Below, one piece after another: positions 1 to 11,158 of a DNA stretch of 64,000 nucleotides (its first letter is position 1; every line of letters starts with the position of its first letter). Below the pieces are notes generated by a model. The model made no database searches. It saw only the letters and a program-made list of their open reading frames with translations, and was not told the origin of the DNA. A program made the translations under genes and the position numbers. Origin of the DNA: Fulvia fulva. Its lineage: Eukaryota > Ascomycota > Dothideomycetes > Mycosphaerellales > Mycosphaerellaceae. The stretch covers positions 186,001-250,000 of the forward strand of contig NC_063021.1 of assembly GCF_020509005.1 (NCBI RefSeq), given 5' to 3'.

Positions 1-203
1 AGGGCAAGCCTATAATACTAGCGTACCCTTAATAAGGGAAATATAAGACGATAACGAGAGGGAAAAGATAGGCGGGAAGGAGGAGGGGTTTTTACTAATA
101 CGGTTTCCCCTCTATATATACAAAAACAAGATAGTATAGCTATATAGGCCAAAGGGCACTATAACAGCTTAATGAAATATCTATCTATCTATATAGATAT
201 AAG
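1..203 (+). mobile_element. 3' end of a Tad-like LINE (LINE-4), RIP-mutated
   Basis: This stretch is essentially the same as 26170-26372 and as the reverse complement of the end of the element at 40146 onward. It is the 3' untranslated part of a non-LTR retrotransposon and finishes in a short TATC-type tetranucleotide tail, as the other LINE copies here do. Only the tail end of the element is in the window, so any coding part would lie to the left. The junction with the following copia sequence is at about 203. Confidence 0.75.
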
Positions 204-2624
204 ATCCTGACCTTAATAGATAAGAAGTGACAAGCTAATAAATAGGGATAAAGAAGTAGTGTTTATTAGGTATATTAAAAATATAGCTAAAGCCTAGCTC
301 TTTTAGGAACTAGACATAAGAGCTGTTAAATAACATATATATATAGACTTCTTTAAGAACTAGCCTAGAGGTGATATAGGTCTCAATGTTCTACTATTGA
401 ATCTACTAAGCAGTACACTAGCTAGGAAGCCCTTAGGAAGGCCGAGGAACAACGTATCCTTAGGACAATCTACCTACTATTTAGGCGTCTATTAGAGCAC
501 CCCCGAAATAGATCAGCTAATTGAGAGCCCTAAAGTCGCTCAGCCGAGAAAGCTGTTTATATAACTTCCCTAACCTCGGGAGAACGTAGGGGAATTTCAG
601 AAAATCGATTAGCTAATTAAGAGAAGCTCCCTAGATCCCTAGGAAATAGACGTTACTAGGTTATAGGTAACAGTCCCTAAATTATCTCTTAGAAAGAGAA
701 GGGCTAACTATAATGTTAAGAGCTATAATATAAAACAGAAAGCCCTAAAATCTATAGTCCCTAAGCCCGAACTAACTACTAAAGTAGAAGAAGTAATAGA
801 GCTCTTAGAGAACCTTACTACTTTTTACTAAGCTTTCTTTATAGCTATATAATTAGTAGACAGTTCAATACTATAGGATAGCGAATGCCTAGAAGAAGTT
901 AAGGAAATATCCTTTGTAGTAACTATAGAAGCTATTATGTAGAAGTAAGAGATCCTAATTCCAAAATCCTATAAGGATACTATAAATAACAAGAAATGGG
1001 GACATCTTTAGAAGGAAGTAATCTAAAAGGAACTAGATGCTCTATAGAGTAATAATACCTAGAAAAATTCTGTTCTACTAAAAGGAGCAAATCTAGTTAT
1101 ATCAAGATAGGTCTTTAATATTAAGAGAAGTATTAGTAGAGCTATTGAAAAGTTCAAGGCTAGAATAGTTATAAGGGGCTTCTTATAGAAGTTTAGTTTT
1201 GACTTTATTAGAGACATTTATACCTATAGTAAGATAGGACACCCTTAGGGTGTTTATAGCTATTGTATATAAGAAGGATCTTCATCTTTACTAAGTAGAT
1301 ATGAACAATGCATTCATAGAAAGCACCCTCTATAAAGACATCTCTATGTTACTACTACTAGGAGTTGAGCTTCTACTAAATATAGTGTTTAAAATCCTTA
1401 AAAGCTTATATAGACTTAAGCAAGTAACTAGAGATTAGAATCAACTCTATATATTAAAGCTTAAAGAGATTGGATCTATATAGTCTAAAGTAGATCTATA
1501 TCTACTTGTCTAAAAGAAGAGGGAGATCATAATCCTTATATATATATAGATAACATTCTCATTAGTATACTAAAGTTAATAGATATTCTCTAGTTCAAAA
1601 GAGAACTTAGTAAGATCTTTAAAATCAAAGATTTAGATAAACCTAAAAAGATCCTTAGTATAAGAGTCATAAGGGACAGGAAGAGAGGAATCCTAAAACT
1701 TAACTAAGGACACTTTATTAGGGATAGCCTAGCTAAGATAGGAATGAACTATAAGAAGGCAGTACCTATACACTTACCTATAGACAGCTATAAGGCCCTT
1801 AAACCTTCAAGCTATATAGATAAGAGGTGTAATAAGGCAGAGTACTAGAGTATTAATAGTACTTAGATAGAGCTAGTAATAATTATAAGGCTAGACATTG
1901 CTTTTGCCCTAGGAAGGATAAGCTCATTTATAAGTGACCTATTCACCTACTTTATAAAGGCTTTAAAGAAGATCACTAGGTACCTAACATTATACCCTGA
2001 TCTAGGACTTTAGTTCTTAAAGTCTAGAAAAGGACACCTTATTAGATACTATAATTCTGATTATACTATAGATAAAGTAGACAGAGTCTCACTCCTTAGG
2101 TATATCTTCTTCCTCTATAGGGCACTAGTTTCTTAAATAAGTAAGAAGCAAAAGTCTGTAGCAACATCTATAATAGAGGCTAAATATATAGCTATAAATG
2201 TATATACGAAGCAGTCCTAATTCCTAGCTTCACTACTAAGAGAAATAGATTGTCTAGAGTTAGTAGGAGACTGTTCCTATTAACCAAGAATCACTAGAAA
2301 CTAGGAGACTATATTAAATTTGAGACTAGTCCAATTAAGAGGCGACAATTATGCTACCCTTACCTTAGTGAAAGATATACATATTTATAACAAGTCGAAG
2401 CGTATCGACATTACCTATAACGCTATTAGGAAACTTTAGTAGAGGAGGCTTATTACTATTAAGTATACCCTAACCTCTAAGATAGTTATAGACGGGTTTC
2501 TAAAACAAAAGACTAGTCTATACTTCTAGAGGTTTATAAGCTAGCTTAACCTATTATAGAAAGGTCTAAGTACTATTAATAGGAAGTGAGTAGACTGTAA
2601 CCTCCTATACGAGATAAGTAGGAG
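204..2624 (+). pseudogene. copia-3 pol remnant (reverse transcriptase and RNase H), 3' half
   Basis: This is a degraded Ty1/copia polyprotein read on the plus strand with many TAG stops. Around 1105-1260 the sequence AIEKFKAR followed by a GF-Q motif is recognisable as the start of copia reverse transcriptase. Around 1920-2230 the RNase H region is visible (IEAKYIAI and a KQS motif near 2160-2220). The 5' half (gag, protease, integrase) is absent here, but a reverse-oriented 5' half of the same family lies at 28171-31175. The element ends in an LTR at 2625. The frame is destroyed by C-to-T changes at CpA on both strands, and no functional product is expected. Confidence 0.7.
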
Positions 2625-2859
2625 TGTTAAGATGTAGCATCTTAAAGGGATTCAACAATTAGGAAGTGATCTAGTAGCCTAAGGCATCTATAATAACTTA
2701 GCTTATAGGGAGATACCTTCTCTGCCCTTTAGCTTAGATAGACATCTAGTATAATCAACATATTAGTTCCTAATATATTACTATATGCTCGTGCTATTAG
2801 TTAGTTAAAGATTGATCTCTTACTCTACTCTACTACTATCAATGCGTACCTATCTAATA
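2625..2859 (+). repeat. copia-3 3' LTR (235 bp)
   Basis: The LTR begins TGTTAAGATG directly after a purine-rich tract (GATAAGTAGGAG) and ends CTAATA, where the last base pair of the canonical CA has been changed by RIP. The same 235-bp sequence is found reversed at 30941-31175 and 47904-48138, which fixes both borders. Confidence 0.8.
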
Positions 2860-2881
2860 TTATAGGTTGTTTTTTAAGTTA

Positions 2882-4014
2882 ACGTGCTCTACTACCGAGC
2901 GGGCTATACTACCTAGCGGGCTATACTACCGAGCGGGCCACTTTAGCTAAGAACTGTACCAATTCTATAGATATAGCTATATAACTACTATTATAGCGTA
3001 TATTGTCTTCAAACTAGGCCAAACTGACCTTAGCTGTCTAGGCCACGAAACGCGACGCGACAATCACGAATCGACTTACTATAAAGATATACGACGCGTC
3101 TCGAACTACACTAGGGTATTGATTGAATAGACGACCTCCTCGGGGTGACTACGAGCCTAATTCGAAGAAGCTTATAGAGCTAGAAGAGAGGGTAATACTT
3201 GAGTATATACACGAGCTAGATCTTAGAGGTTTCCCGCTATTAAAGGCTAGTATACGAGCAGTAGCCGATTTATTACTATAAGAGAAGAGTCTTAAGCCTG
3301 CTAGTCTTAATTAGATAGACAGGTTCATTACGCGGTATCGTGAGCTAAAGGTTCGTATAACACGTAGATACGATCGTTAGCGAGCCTAAATAGAAGATCT
3401 AGACGTTATCGAGAGGTAGTTCTTACTTATATATAATATAAAGGAGAAGTATAGTATCCTTAACTAGGACACCTATAACTTCGACGAGATAGGGTTTATA
3501 AAAGGTGTCATTACGTCTAAGAGCGTCGTTACGGGTTTAGAAAGGCGTAGTGGAAAGAGGAAGGACGTTTAATAGGGCAATAGAGAGGGAGTAGAGAGAT
3601 AGCGTATTAGATAGCTCTTATACGAAGCGAGATTAGTAAGCTACGTAAGTCTAACGAGGCCTTTATATAGCGGAAAGCACGAAAGCGCAAGTATATTCAG
3701 TCTAGAGGGTCTCTAACCTTCGATAAGGCGTCGTAATTAATACCTCTAGAGGATACTAGGAGGTAGGAAGTAAGTAGAGAGTCGCTAGATAGTGTTCGGC
3801 TAGTACTAAGGCTACGACGCTATAAGCGATATAGCGAGTCGGGGCATAACGTACGTACCTATTAAGTAGACTTACTAGATAGCGAAGAATCTGAAGAGGA
3901 ATTGTCCTCCTAGTAACGATTCTATAGGATGTCGTCGTATTAAGATACCGTCGTAATTAAAGTAGAAGTAGTATAGTTCTTAGTAAAAGTAGCCCGCTCG
4001 GTAGTAAAGCACGT
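2882..4014 (+). mobile_element. Internally deleted Fot1/pogo-type DNA transposon, copy 1 (1133 bp)
   Basis: The element is bounded by inverted repeats (ACGTGCTCTACTACCGAGCG at the left, its near-complement at the right) and by TA target duplications at 2880-2881 and 4015-4016. The sub-terminal left end repeats the unit ACCGAGCGGGCTATACT. Inside, a RIP-broken frame resembles pogo-family transposases: an N-terminal CENP-B-like helix-turn-helix region at about 3130-3420, then the block YNFDETGF (about 3475-3500), which carries the first catalytic Asp. It then jumps directly to the C-terminal tail (about 3590-3960). The rest of the DDE domain is missing. Copies at 31229-32361 and 54213-55345 have the same length and junction, so this is an amplified deletion derivative and not a chance truncation. 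Confidence 0.85.
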
Positions 4015-4016
4015 TA

Positions 4017-4306
4017 TATTATATTAAACTTTATATTTTTATAATATTAGATATATTCTATATCTATATTAATATATATAGAGTATACTACCGTAATAGC
4101 GTCTTAACCGTATTAGAGTATATAATAACCCTATATTACAATTTAACTCGTATTTTACGGAGGATATTAATTAATTAATCAATTATTCTATTAATATACT
4201 ATTTAAGTCCTAGACTATATAACACGGGTCGTATCTACGACTAAGTTCAAAATTTTTGTTACGAGGCTATAGTAAACGAGTATAGTAGTAGTTTATTAAC
4301 GAAGTC
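4017..4306. other. AT-rich RIPped remnant interrupted by copia-1, probably gypsy LTR
   Basis: No gene is visible. The last five bases, AAGTC, are duplicated at 9843-9847 on the far side of copia-1, so this stretch and 9843 onward were once contiguous. Together they lead into a gypsy-like end at about 10005, so this is probably part of an old gypsy LTR. No independent match supports that. Confidence 0.4.
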
Positions 4307-4540
4307 TGTTAAATAGGTACGAGTTACGTAGTAGTAGAAGACGGCGGATCACATAAAAGACGAAGAAGGACCTAATGGGATAGCGTGTATCTACATATAG
4401 TATCGCCGGTGTTAGTGTAGGTAGATGCTAGGTGTCCGGATGTTTGCCAGCCTATAGGCTAGCAAACCCTAGTCACGTGATCTAATCACATAACACACCC
4501 ACACCTACATGCTTGTCCTACGGCCTGTATGTTCTCAACA
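4307..4540 (-). repeat. copia-1 copy 1, 3' LTR
   Basis: It aligns along its length with 9609-9842, 10424-10657 (reversed), 15721-15960 (reversed) and 47665-47898. It contains a palindrome around AGCCTATAGGCT and a CACGTGA motif. It is followed on the element side by CTCCCACTC, the complement of the purine-rich primer for plus-strand synthesis. Confidence 0.9.
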
Positions 4541-4559
4541 CTCCCACTCAGGCCACATG

Positions 4560-7500
4560 GTCTCCTACAATCCCTTTACGCAAGCTGGAGCTGCCTCACA
4601 AAGTTTTAGAACTGCTAGCTATTGAGGGGCTTTGTTAACCTATTAGCAGCCATGTCCTTTGTATAGCAGTAGTCCACTACAATCTTCTTCTGCTACTAGA
4701 GATGTCTGACATAGTTATATGCAACATCAATATGCTTTGACCTTTCATACATAAGGGCATCTTTGACAAGTGTCAAAGCGGCTTGGTTGTTACCTATGAG
4801 CTTGACTAGCCTTAGCTCGTCAACAGTGCCCTTGCTTGCCCTTACACTCGGCTAGAAAGAGCTCTTTCCCACCAGTTCTGGGCACCCCATTTCCCTGAGG
4901 ACAGCAGCAAGAAATTGTGACTGCTTTGCGGCTGCGTTCATAGCTATGAACTTAGCTTCTATTGTTGATGTTGTAACAGACTTCTACTTCCTACTCATCT
5001 AGGACACAGGTGATCCACAAAGGAACCACACGTATCCCAGAATTGAGACTCTATCCACTTTGTCTATAGCGTAGTCAGAGTCCGAGTATCCCTAGAGATT
5101 GCCCCCTCCCTTTCTATATATAAGACCTAGGTCTGGGTACGACCGCAGGTATCGGGAGAGCTTCTTCAAAGCCTTTATATACTGCTGCGAGGGATCAGCA
5201 ACAAATGAGCTAATTCTTCTAAGGGGGAATGCTAAGTCTGGCCTTGTCATTGTCATCGGCCACATCTAGGTACCATTGTGGCTCTGGTAATCCTGTTTGT
5301 TGCACCTCTCATCTATAGGTGCCGTAGGCACTAAATGCTCGTAGCTCTCTATAGGTGAGTAGGTTGGCGTAGCCTTCTCTCTAGCCATGTTCATCTTGGC
5401 TAAGTTAGCGTGGACATAGTGTCCTTGATCAAGCTTCAAAGTGCCTTAGGACCTGTCTCTTGTAATCCTTATTCTAAGGATCTTCGTAGGTTCACCAAGA
5501 TCTTTAATCTTAAACACTTTTCCAAGCTTAGCCTTAAACCACTGAACATCTGACAGCTTCGGAGCTGCAATGGGTATGTCATCTATATAGGTAAGGACCA
5601 TAAGGTCTCTATCCGTATAGATAAGTAGGCATGGATCTACCTAGGACTAGGTAAATCCAATCTTCTCTAGCTTCGTAACACAGAGCTTGTTCTAGTCTCT
5701 AGCTGCTTACTTAAGCCCATAAAGGCTTCGTAGGACCTTGAACACCATGTTTGGAGGTGCTTCAACTCCTAGGGGTGGGATCATATAGATGTCTTTAAGA
5801 AGGCTGCTTTGGGTAAAAGCATTATTCATATCCACTAGGTGCATCTCGAGATCTCTCTCACATACTACTGCTATAAATACTCGGAGAGTATCATGTCTAA
5901 CAGTAGGTGCAAAGGTCTCTTCGAAGTCAACCCTATATTTCTGTGCAAACCCTCTTGCAACTAGTCTTGCCTTGAACTTCTCAATGGCTCCACTAATCAT
6001 TCTTTTCACATCAAAGACCTACCTAGAAGTAATTAGATTCGTACCCTTTGGCGGTACAACTGCTTCCTAGGTATTGTTACTTACTAAGGCAATAAGTTCG
6101 TTCTCGATTGCCTCTCTCTATATATGTCCCTATTCGGGGTCTCCTACGGCTGCCTTATAGGACTTTGGGATTGGCACTTCCTACTGATAGGCTATGGCCT
6201 ACCTAACAGCAGCAAATGTATGTTCTTCCACGTCGTTCAGAATCTCCTCTACCTAGCTCATTGTAGGGTCTAGATGGAACATCTAGGCGATAAGAGCCTT
6301 ATAGTGTTTAGCCTTATGCTCTTTAGAGTTATCATCTCCGTCCCCCCTTGACCTCTTGTTGCCTGCAACCTAAGGTAGCGCTAGGTGTTCGGATGGGTCG
6401 AACTGAACGACATCTTCTTTTTCTTTTATTAGAGTACCCTGATCTCCAAACTTCTGGTATTCCCCAATGTCCTTTAGGGGAGGGGGAAGTTGCACAAATA
6501 GCGGTTGCTGTGGTGTTGATGACTTGGGTAGGTTCTGTATAGATCCACCGTTATCGGCCTTCGACAGTGTTAAAACCGCCTCAATATTTTCTCCTAGCCT
6601 TCGTAACGGTGTCTCTGATAATCCCCTATCGGAAAATTTCGCCCTAAAGGGCTTCCTCCTAATAGGATTGCGCTGTGGCGCTCGACTCGGCTAGTTAGTG
6701 AAGGTGATACCAAGATCTATATCTCCCCCCTTCTCATTCTCAAACCAGTCGACGTGACTATACGCTTTTATTGCTTTTATGTCGGGATCCCAGAACAGCT
6801 ATTGTTTTGTGGTGTTTTCTGAGTAGCCCACAAACACGGCTTCTTTTCCTCGGTTCATCAACTTGTCTCTCCTCAAGCCTTGAGGTTGGGCTCTTAGGTC
6901 TATATAGACCACAGCTTTGCATCCCTAGACGCGGAAATGGTCGACTGACGGTACTTAGCTAGTAAAGGCTTCTTCTGGTGAAAGAGCAATACTATCAATG
7001 ATCGGACCATTAGGCAGTCTGTTTCTGATCACAGTCTGTGCTTATAAAGCTTCTGGCTAGAACTCAACTAGTATGCTAGAGTCTTTAAGCATAGCCCGGA
7101 CTGTGTTCTTAGAGGCTTGAATTGACCTTTCTACAGGTCCATTTTGAAGAGAGTTGTAGGCATCAGTTGTGTCCATCTGAGTGCCAAACTCCTTCTCCTA
7201 CTCTTTTAGCAAGGCGAGAATTTCCTTTGCACTATCACTACGGATCGCAGATAGAAAGCACCTTGACTGCCGTTCTGCCTAGACCTTCTAATCCCGTAGG
7301 GCTGTAGGAGCGTCGCTCCTGGCCTTCAAAGGGATTACCTACTTCTTCCTAGAGAAGTTGTCTACAATCTCAAGCTAATATTTGTATCCTAGCCTAGAGA
7401 CTGCGCCCTGAAAAGGCCCACAGATGTCAATGGAGATAAGGGCCAGCCTCTCCCCTTTCCTCTCTGTGGCAGGTCCTTTGAACTTCCTTATGTTTGCAAG

Positions 7501-9101
7501 GGAGCAGACCTTGCAATTCTAGTGTTCAGAAGGAACAGGAATGGGATCTTTCTTGTTAGTGACTCTATACAGGTTTCCTAGTAGTCCCTTGCCAAGGTGT
7601 GCACATCTTCTATGCTATAGCTCCTACTGATCTTCGGACTTAGTGTTAGCTATAGCGGTACCGTCACGTTCTTAAGAGAGTATACCAGCATACTATGGCT
7701 CAAGAATTTTCGAGATCGAGTAGATAAACGGTACTCCTCCTCGAAGTTTGGTCTGGACAACGGGTTTACTAGACAAGGATTTTAGGGTGAAACTGGGTAG
7801 TTAGATAGCAAACTGTTGGCTGAACTGATTCCACGAAACAAGACTAACTCTAAGGCTAGGAACAAACAGGACATTTTCTAAGACAATTTGCTTTCTAGAA
7901 GGACCACCCATTACTGCACTTCCTATATGTGTAGCTTGTAGATAGCCACCCCCAACCTTGATCCACTTCCTCTTTTGAAGAGGCTTCAGTGTCCTGAATA
8001 GTGAATCTTAGTCAGTCATATATGATGATGCACAAGAGTCAAGCAACCACTCGGACGAGGGGTACTTGCCTTTGGCTTCCACAGTGGAATGGGCAACCTC
8101 ATCAACATCATCATCTTCTGATGGTATCTCAGGGTCTGATACGTCTTCCTGGGTCGCATGGGCCCTTGCAGGCTTACTAGAGGAGGCCTTTGGCTTGCGG
8201 CTCTCCTTCATCTGCTTTGCAAGGTCCGTCATTACCTTGAGGACATCACGAAGGTTTGGTGATAATGACCTCCTACGAGGTGGTGACGGTTGTCTCTTAG
8301 CAGGGTAGGTAACCCTAGGTAGTTTGTCCTTGTTCCTAACAGCCTGCTAAGCTGTAGAAAGGTGTGGGCACTTGCTCATAAAATGGTCACCACCGTAGAG
8401 ATGGCACGTGAGCTTGCCCTAGAAACCCTTCTTAGCGAACATGGCTGTCCCTTAATGAATCATTGATTCTTGCTTCTCCCTAAGAATTGCAAGAATGTCT
8501 TGTGGTGAGAGATTCACCTAGGCATCAATTACATCGCGAATTGAGCCAAATGAGTCTAGCAGAGCTGCTAAGAGTTGCTGGATCTTTCTGTCCTTAGTCT
8601 TGATGTCTTGGAACTGAGGCGAGATTGAAACAGCCCTCCTTACAATTGAGCTAAGCTCCTGCCAGGCGTCATCTATAGACTGGTCTTCTGTCATCACGAA
8701 ATTGGTGTATTGCTGAAGCAAACTTCTTCCAGTAGCGAGAAGTCTTCTCTTATATTTAGCTTCAGCCCATTTCTATAACTCCTTCGTATACCGGATCTCG
8801 TATGTCATCTCTTAGTCATCTGTCGACAGACGATGTACATCTTATACAGGGCCGTTGCATTGTGCCGTCTGTACGATGCCTTCCTTATCGCTTGATCCAA
8901 AGGAAGGGATGACTCCGATGATGTAGAGGGTGTCGCTATAGATAGGGTTGTAGCGGGAATGTCCGTGATGATGTCTTCGAGGACCTAGTCAACCTGCTTT
9001 GATACCAGGTGTATTCTCATTAGCTTGAACTATGTTTCGTAGTTCTCTCTTGTCAGAAGAGGTGCTGCTCTCTTTCTTATAAACCTAGTCTCGTTCTCCA
9101 T
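4560..9101 (-). pseudogene. copia-1 copy 1 gag-pol polyprotein, broken by RIP
   Basis: A single copia polyprotein is read from ATG at 9101 (MENETRF) towards 4600. Gag of the UBN2-like type is at about 9101-8330, with a degenerate zinc knuckle near 8400-8360 (the CHLYGGDHFMSKC segment). The aspartic protease block LLDSCASSYMTD is near 8010-8050. Integrase is at about 7370-6790 (DNFSRKKW near 7350). Reverse transcriptase is at about 6020-5380 with the catalytic block YIDDIPI near 5570-5590. RNase H is at about 5080-4600 (IEAKFIAMNAAAKQSQ near 4920-4965). Numerous in-frame TAG codons sit at Gln or Trp positions. Short uninterrupted pieces survive at 5707-6009, 8008-8232 and 8518-8721. The protease active-site triplet reads D-S-C where D-S/T-G is usual. 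Confidence 0.9.
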
Positions 9102-9592
9102 TTTTTGTAAGTTGAGGGACAGGTTGGCTGCCCTTAGGTAAAAGGATGTATTCGGTCGTACGCGATCGGATCGAAATGGGATAAACCGAACGCGAGGTTA
9201 ATAGCGGAGAGGATGGCTATCCGCCGGGAAGAGGAGGAAAGTCGGTCGGTAAGGATCGTGTTAGTGCTAAGACACTATAGCGTAACTCTCTTAGTAGAGG
9301 GGGTTTCTAAGACACTACGGCTCTCTCAGAATGAACAGTTAGTCGATACGAACGCGATGTCCGGAGAGCGACTCTTCTTAGTAAGCTCGCCTACTTGTCT
9401 AAGGTATTAGTACAGGCTCCCTGACTCGGAGTCTGACAGTGCCTTACTAGGCTCTTTCACGTCTTATATGCACCTATAGCGCGGCTGTAGCTTCCTATAC
9501 AATGCGGGTGCGGCCTCTAGTCTGCCTTCCTTTTGTTCTAAAGAGGAATAACTCCAATACGACTTTGTCGAGGGTAAAACACCGAGTTGCTA

Positions 9593-9608
9593 ACTCGGGC
9601 TTATAACC
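9593..9608 (-). other. copia-1 copy 1 primer-binding site (half-tRNA type)
   Basis: Directly inside the 5' LTR the plus strand reads ACTCGGGCTTATAACC. It has the form of the 3' end of a tRNA 5' half, cut in the anticodon stem-loop. If the TAT is a RIP product of CAT, the loop becomes CUCAUAA, as in methionine (initiator) tRNA. Copia elements are known to prime with a half of initiator tRNA-Met. The RIP reversal is inference. Confidence 0.55.
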
Positions 9609-9842
9609 TATTAAACAGGTACGAGTTGCGTAGTAGTAGAAGACGGCGGATCACACAAAAGACGAAGAAGGACCTTATAGGATAGCGTGTATCTATATAT
9701 AGTATCGCCGGTATTGGTGTAGGTAGATGCTAGGTGTCCGGATGTTTACTAGCCTATAGGCTAGCAAACCCCAGTCACGTGATCTAATCACATGACACAC
9801 CTATACCTACATGCTTGTCCTGCGGCCTATATGTTCTTAACA
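9609..9842 (-). repeat. copia-1 copy 1, 5' LTR
   Basis: It is 234 bp, paired with 4307-4540. It contains the 16-bp perfect palindrome CTAGCCTATAGGCTAG at 9749-9764 and a nearby CACGTGA motif. It is followed by the target duplication AAGTC. The two LTRs differ mainly by transitions, as expected from RIP after insertion. Confidence 0.9.
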
Positions 9843-10423
9843 AAGTCGATAGCTAAAGAGAGAAGGTAGTTCTAAGAGAAGAGCGAGAGGGCTTCTTAAG
9901 AGAAGCCGAGGTCGCGCTCGGACCGAGCTTAGTCATTGGTCTTACGTAATCACGAGTCACGTGACCCGATTCGAATCCTTTACTTACGGGGCTACCGTAA
10001 TACTACCCCCGTTAAGACACCTTCATCTCGAAGTATATATCCTTTAACCTTTCTTAATACGTATATAAAGGCTTTATTATTCTCTTTATCCGTCGTATTG
10101 TCTAGTAGCTTAACTATATAAGCTTACGTTATTAAATCTAGTCCTCCGCTATAGCTAATTTAGCCTATACGAGCGTATAAAGGTATAGCCGAGCTAGTAT
10201 TCTTGCTTAGACAACTACTAGAAGTAGGTACTAGTATAACCTCTCTATTATAGCCTATAGTAATATTATAAGGCGCTATATTATATATATCTACTTCGGC
10301 TAAGTATCTATTAAGGTCGCGTAGCGTCTCGTTTAGTACCTAGTCTTATAGCGGACAGAAGTTAACTAGTATAGACTTGTCTTAGTTATTATACTTCAAA
10401 TTACGACTACCTTCGGTATATCC
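9843..10423 (-). mobile_element. Gypsy-like 3' end and LTR remnant
   Basis: A GTAATACTA/CCCCC junction at about 10005 matches the LTR/polypurine-tract junctions of the other two gypsy elements (33389 and, in the other orientation, 51836). This places an LTR piece to its left and the last part of the internal region to its right. Reading the minus strand from 10423 to about 10020 gives a mostly open frame interrupted by TAG that I cannot assign to a domain. It lies between two copia-1 copies of opposite orientation. The plus-strand open frame at 9936-10121 is a shadow. Confidence 0.45.
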
Positions 10424-10657
10424 TATTAAGAACATATAGGCCGTAGGATAAGTATATAGGTATAGGTATGTTATGTAACTAGATCACGTGACTAGGGTTT
10501 ACTAGCCTATAGGCTAGTAAATATCCGGACACCTAGCATCTACCTACACTAACACTAGCGATTCTATATATAGATATACGCTATCCTATTAGGTCCTTCT
10601 TTATCTTTTATATAATCCGCCGTCTTCTACTACTACGTGACTCGTACCTGTTTGATA
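10424..10657 (+). repeat. copia-1 copy 2, 5' LTR
   Basis: It is the reverse complement of 4307-4540 and 9609-9842 apart from transitions. It starts TATTAAGAACATA and ends TTTGATA, where TG..CA has been converted to TA..TA by RIP. Confidence 0.88.
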
Positions 10658-10673
10658 GGTTATAAGCCCGAGT
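10658..10673 (+). other. copia-1 copy 2 primer-binding site
   Basis: GGTTATAAGCCCGAGT follows the 5' LTR immediately. It is the same site as in copy 1, with the same half-tRNA interpretation. Copia-3 (30924-30940) and copia-4 (53981-53993) have closely similar sites, which supports a shared primer tRNA. Confidence 0.55.
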
Positions 10674-11158
10674 TAGTAACTCGGTGTTTCACCCTCGATA
10701 AAGTCGTATTAGAGTTATTCCTCTTTAGAATAAAGGGAAGGCAGACTAGAGGCCGTACCCGCCTTATATAGGAAGCTATAGCCGTGCTATAGGTGTATAT
10801 AAGACGTAAAAGAGCCTAGTAAGGCACTATTAGACTCCGAGTTAGGGAGCCTATACTAATACCTTAGACAAGTAGGCGAGCTTACTAAGAAGAGTCGATC
10901 TCCGGACATTACGTTCGTATCGACTAACTATTTATTCTAAGAGAGCCGTAGTGTCTTAGAAACCCCCTCTACTAAGAGAGTTACGCTATAGTGTCTTAGT
11001 ACTAATACGATCCTTCGACTTTCCTCCCCTTCCCGGCGGATAGCTATCCTCTCCGCTATTAACCTCGCGTTCGTTTTATCCTATTTCGATCCGATCGCGT
11101 ACGACCGAATATATCCTTTTACCTAAGGGTAGCCAACCTGTCCCTTAACTTACAAAAA

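Larger units (their letters stand above)
4307..9842 (-). mobile_element. Complete copia-1 LTR retrotransposon, copy 1, moderately RIPped
   Basis: The element has 234-bp LTRs at 4307-4540 and 9609-9842 (TG..CA type) and a perfect 5-bp target-site duplication AAGTC (4302-4306 and 9843-9847). The order of domains on the minus strand is gag, protease, integrase, reverse transcriptase, RNase H, the Ty1/copia order. A leader of about 490 bp without a credible gene separates the primer-binding site from gag. It is the least mutated of the three copia-1 copies in the window and still has short open stretches. It inserted into older, more mutated gypsy sequence. Confidence 0.9.

Noticed and set aside
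6467..6694. Conserved open frame on the plus strand, recurring at 13567-13794 and 44523-44750
   Set aside because: It recurs because it lies in three copia-1 copies. It is antisense to the integrase/reverse-transcriptase linker and has no domain of its own.
9213..9410. 65-codon open frame in the copia-1 leader
   Set aside because: It is not conserved as open in copies 2 and 3 and has no domain. It is opposite to the element's own strand.
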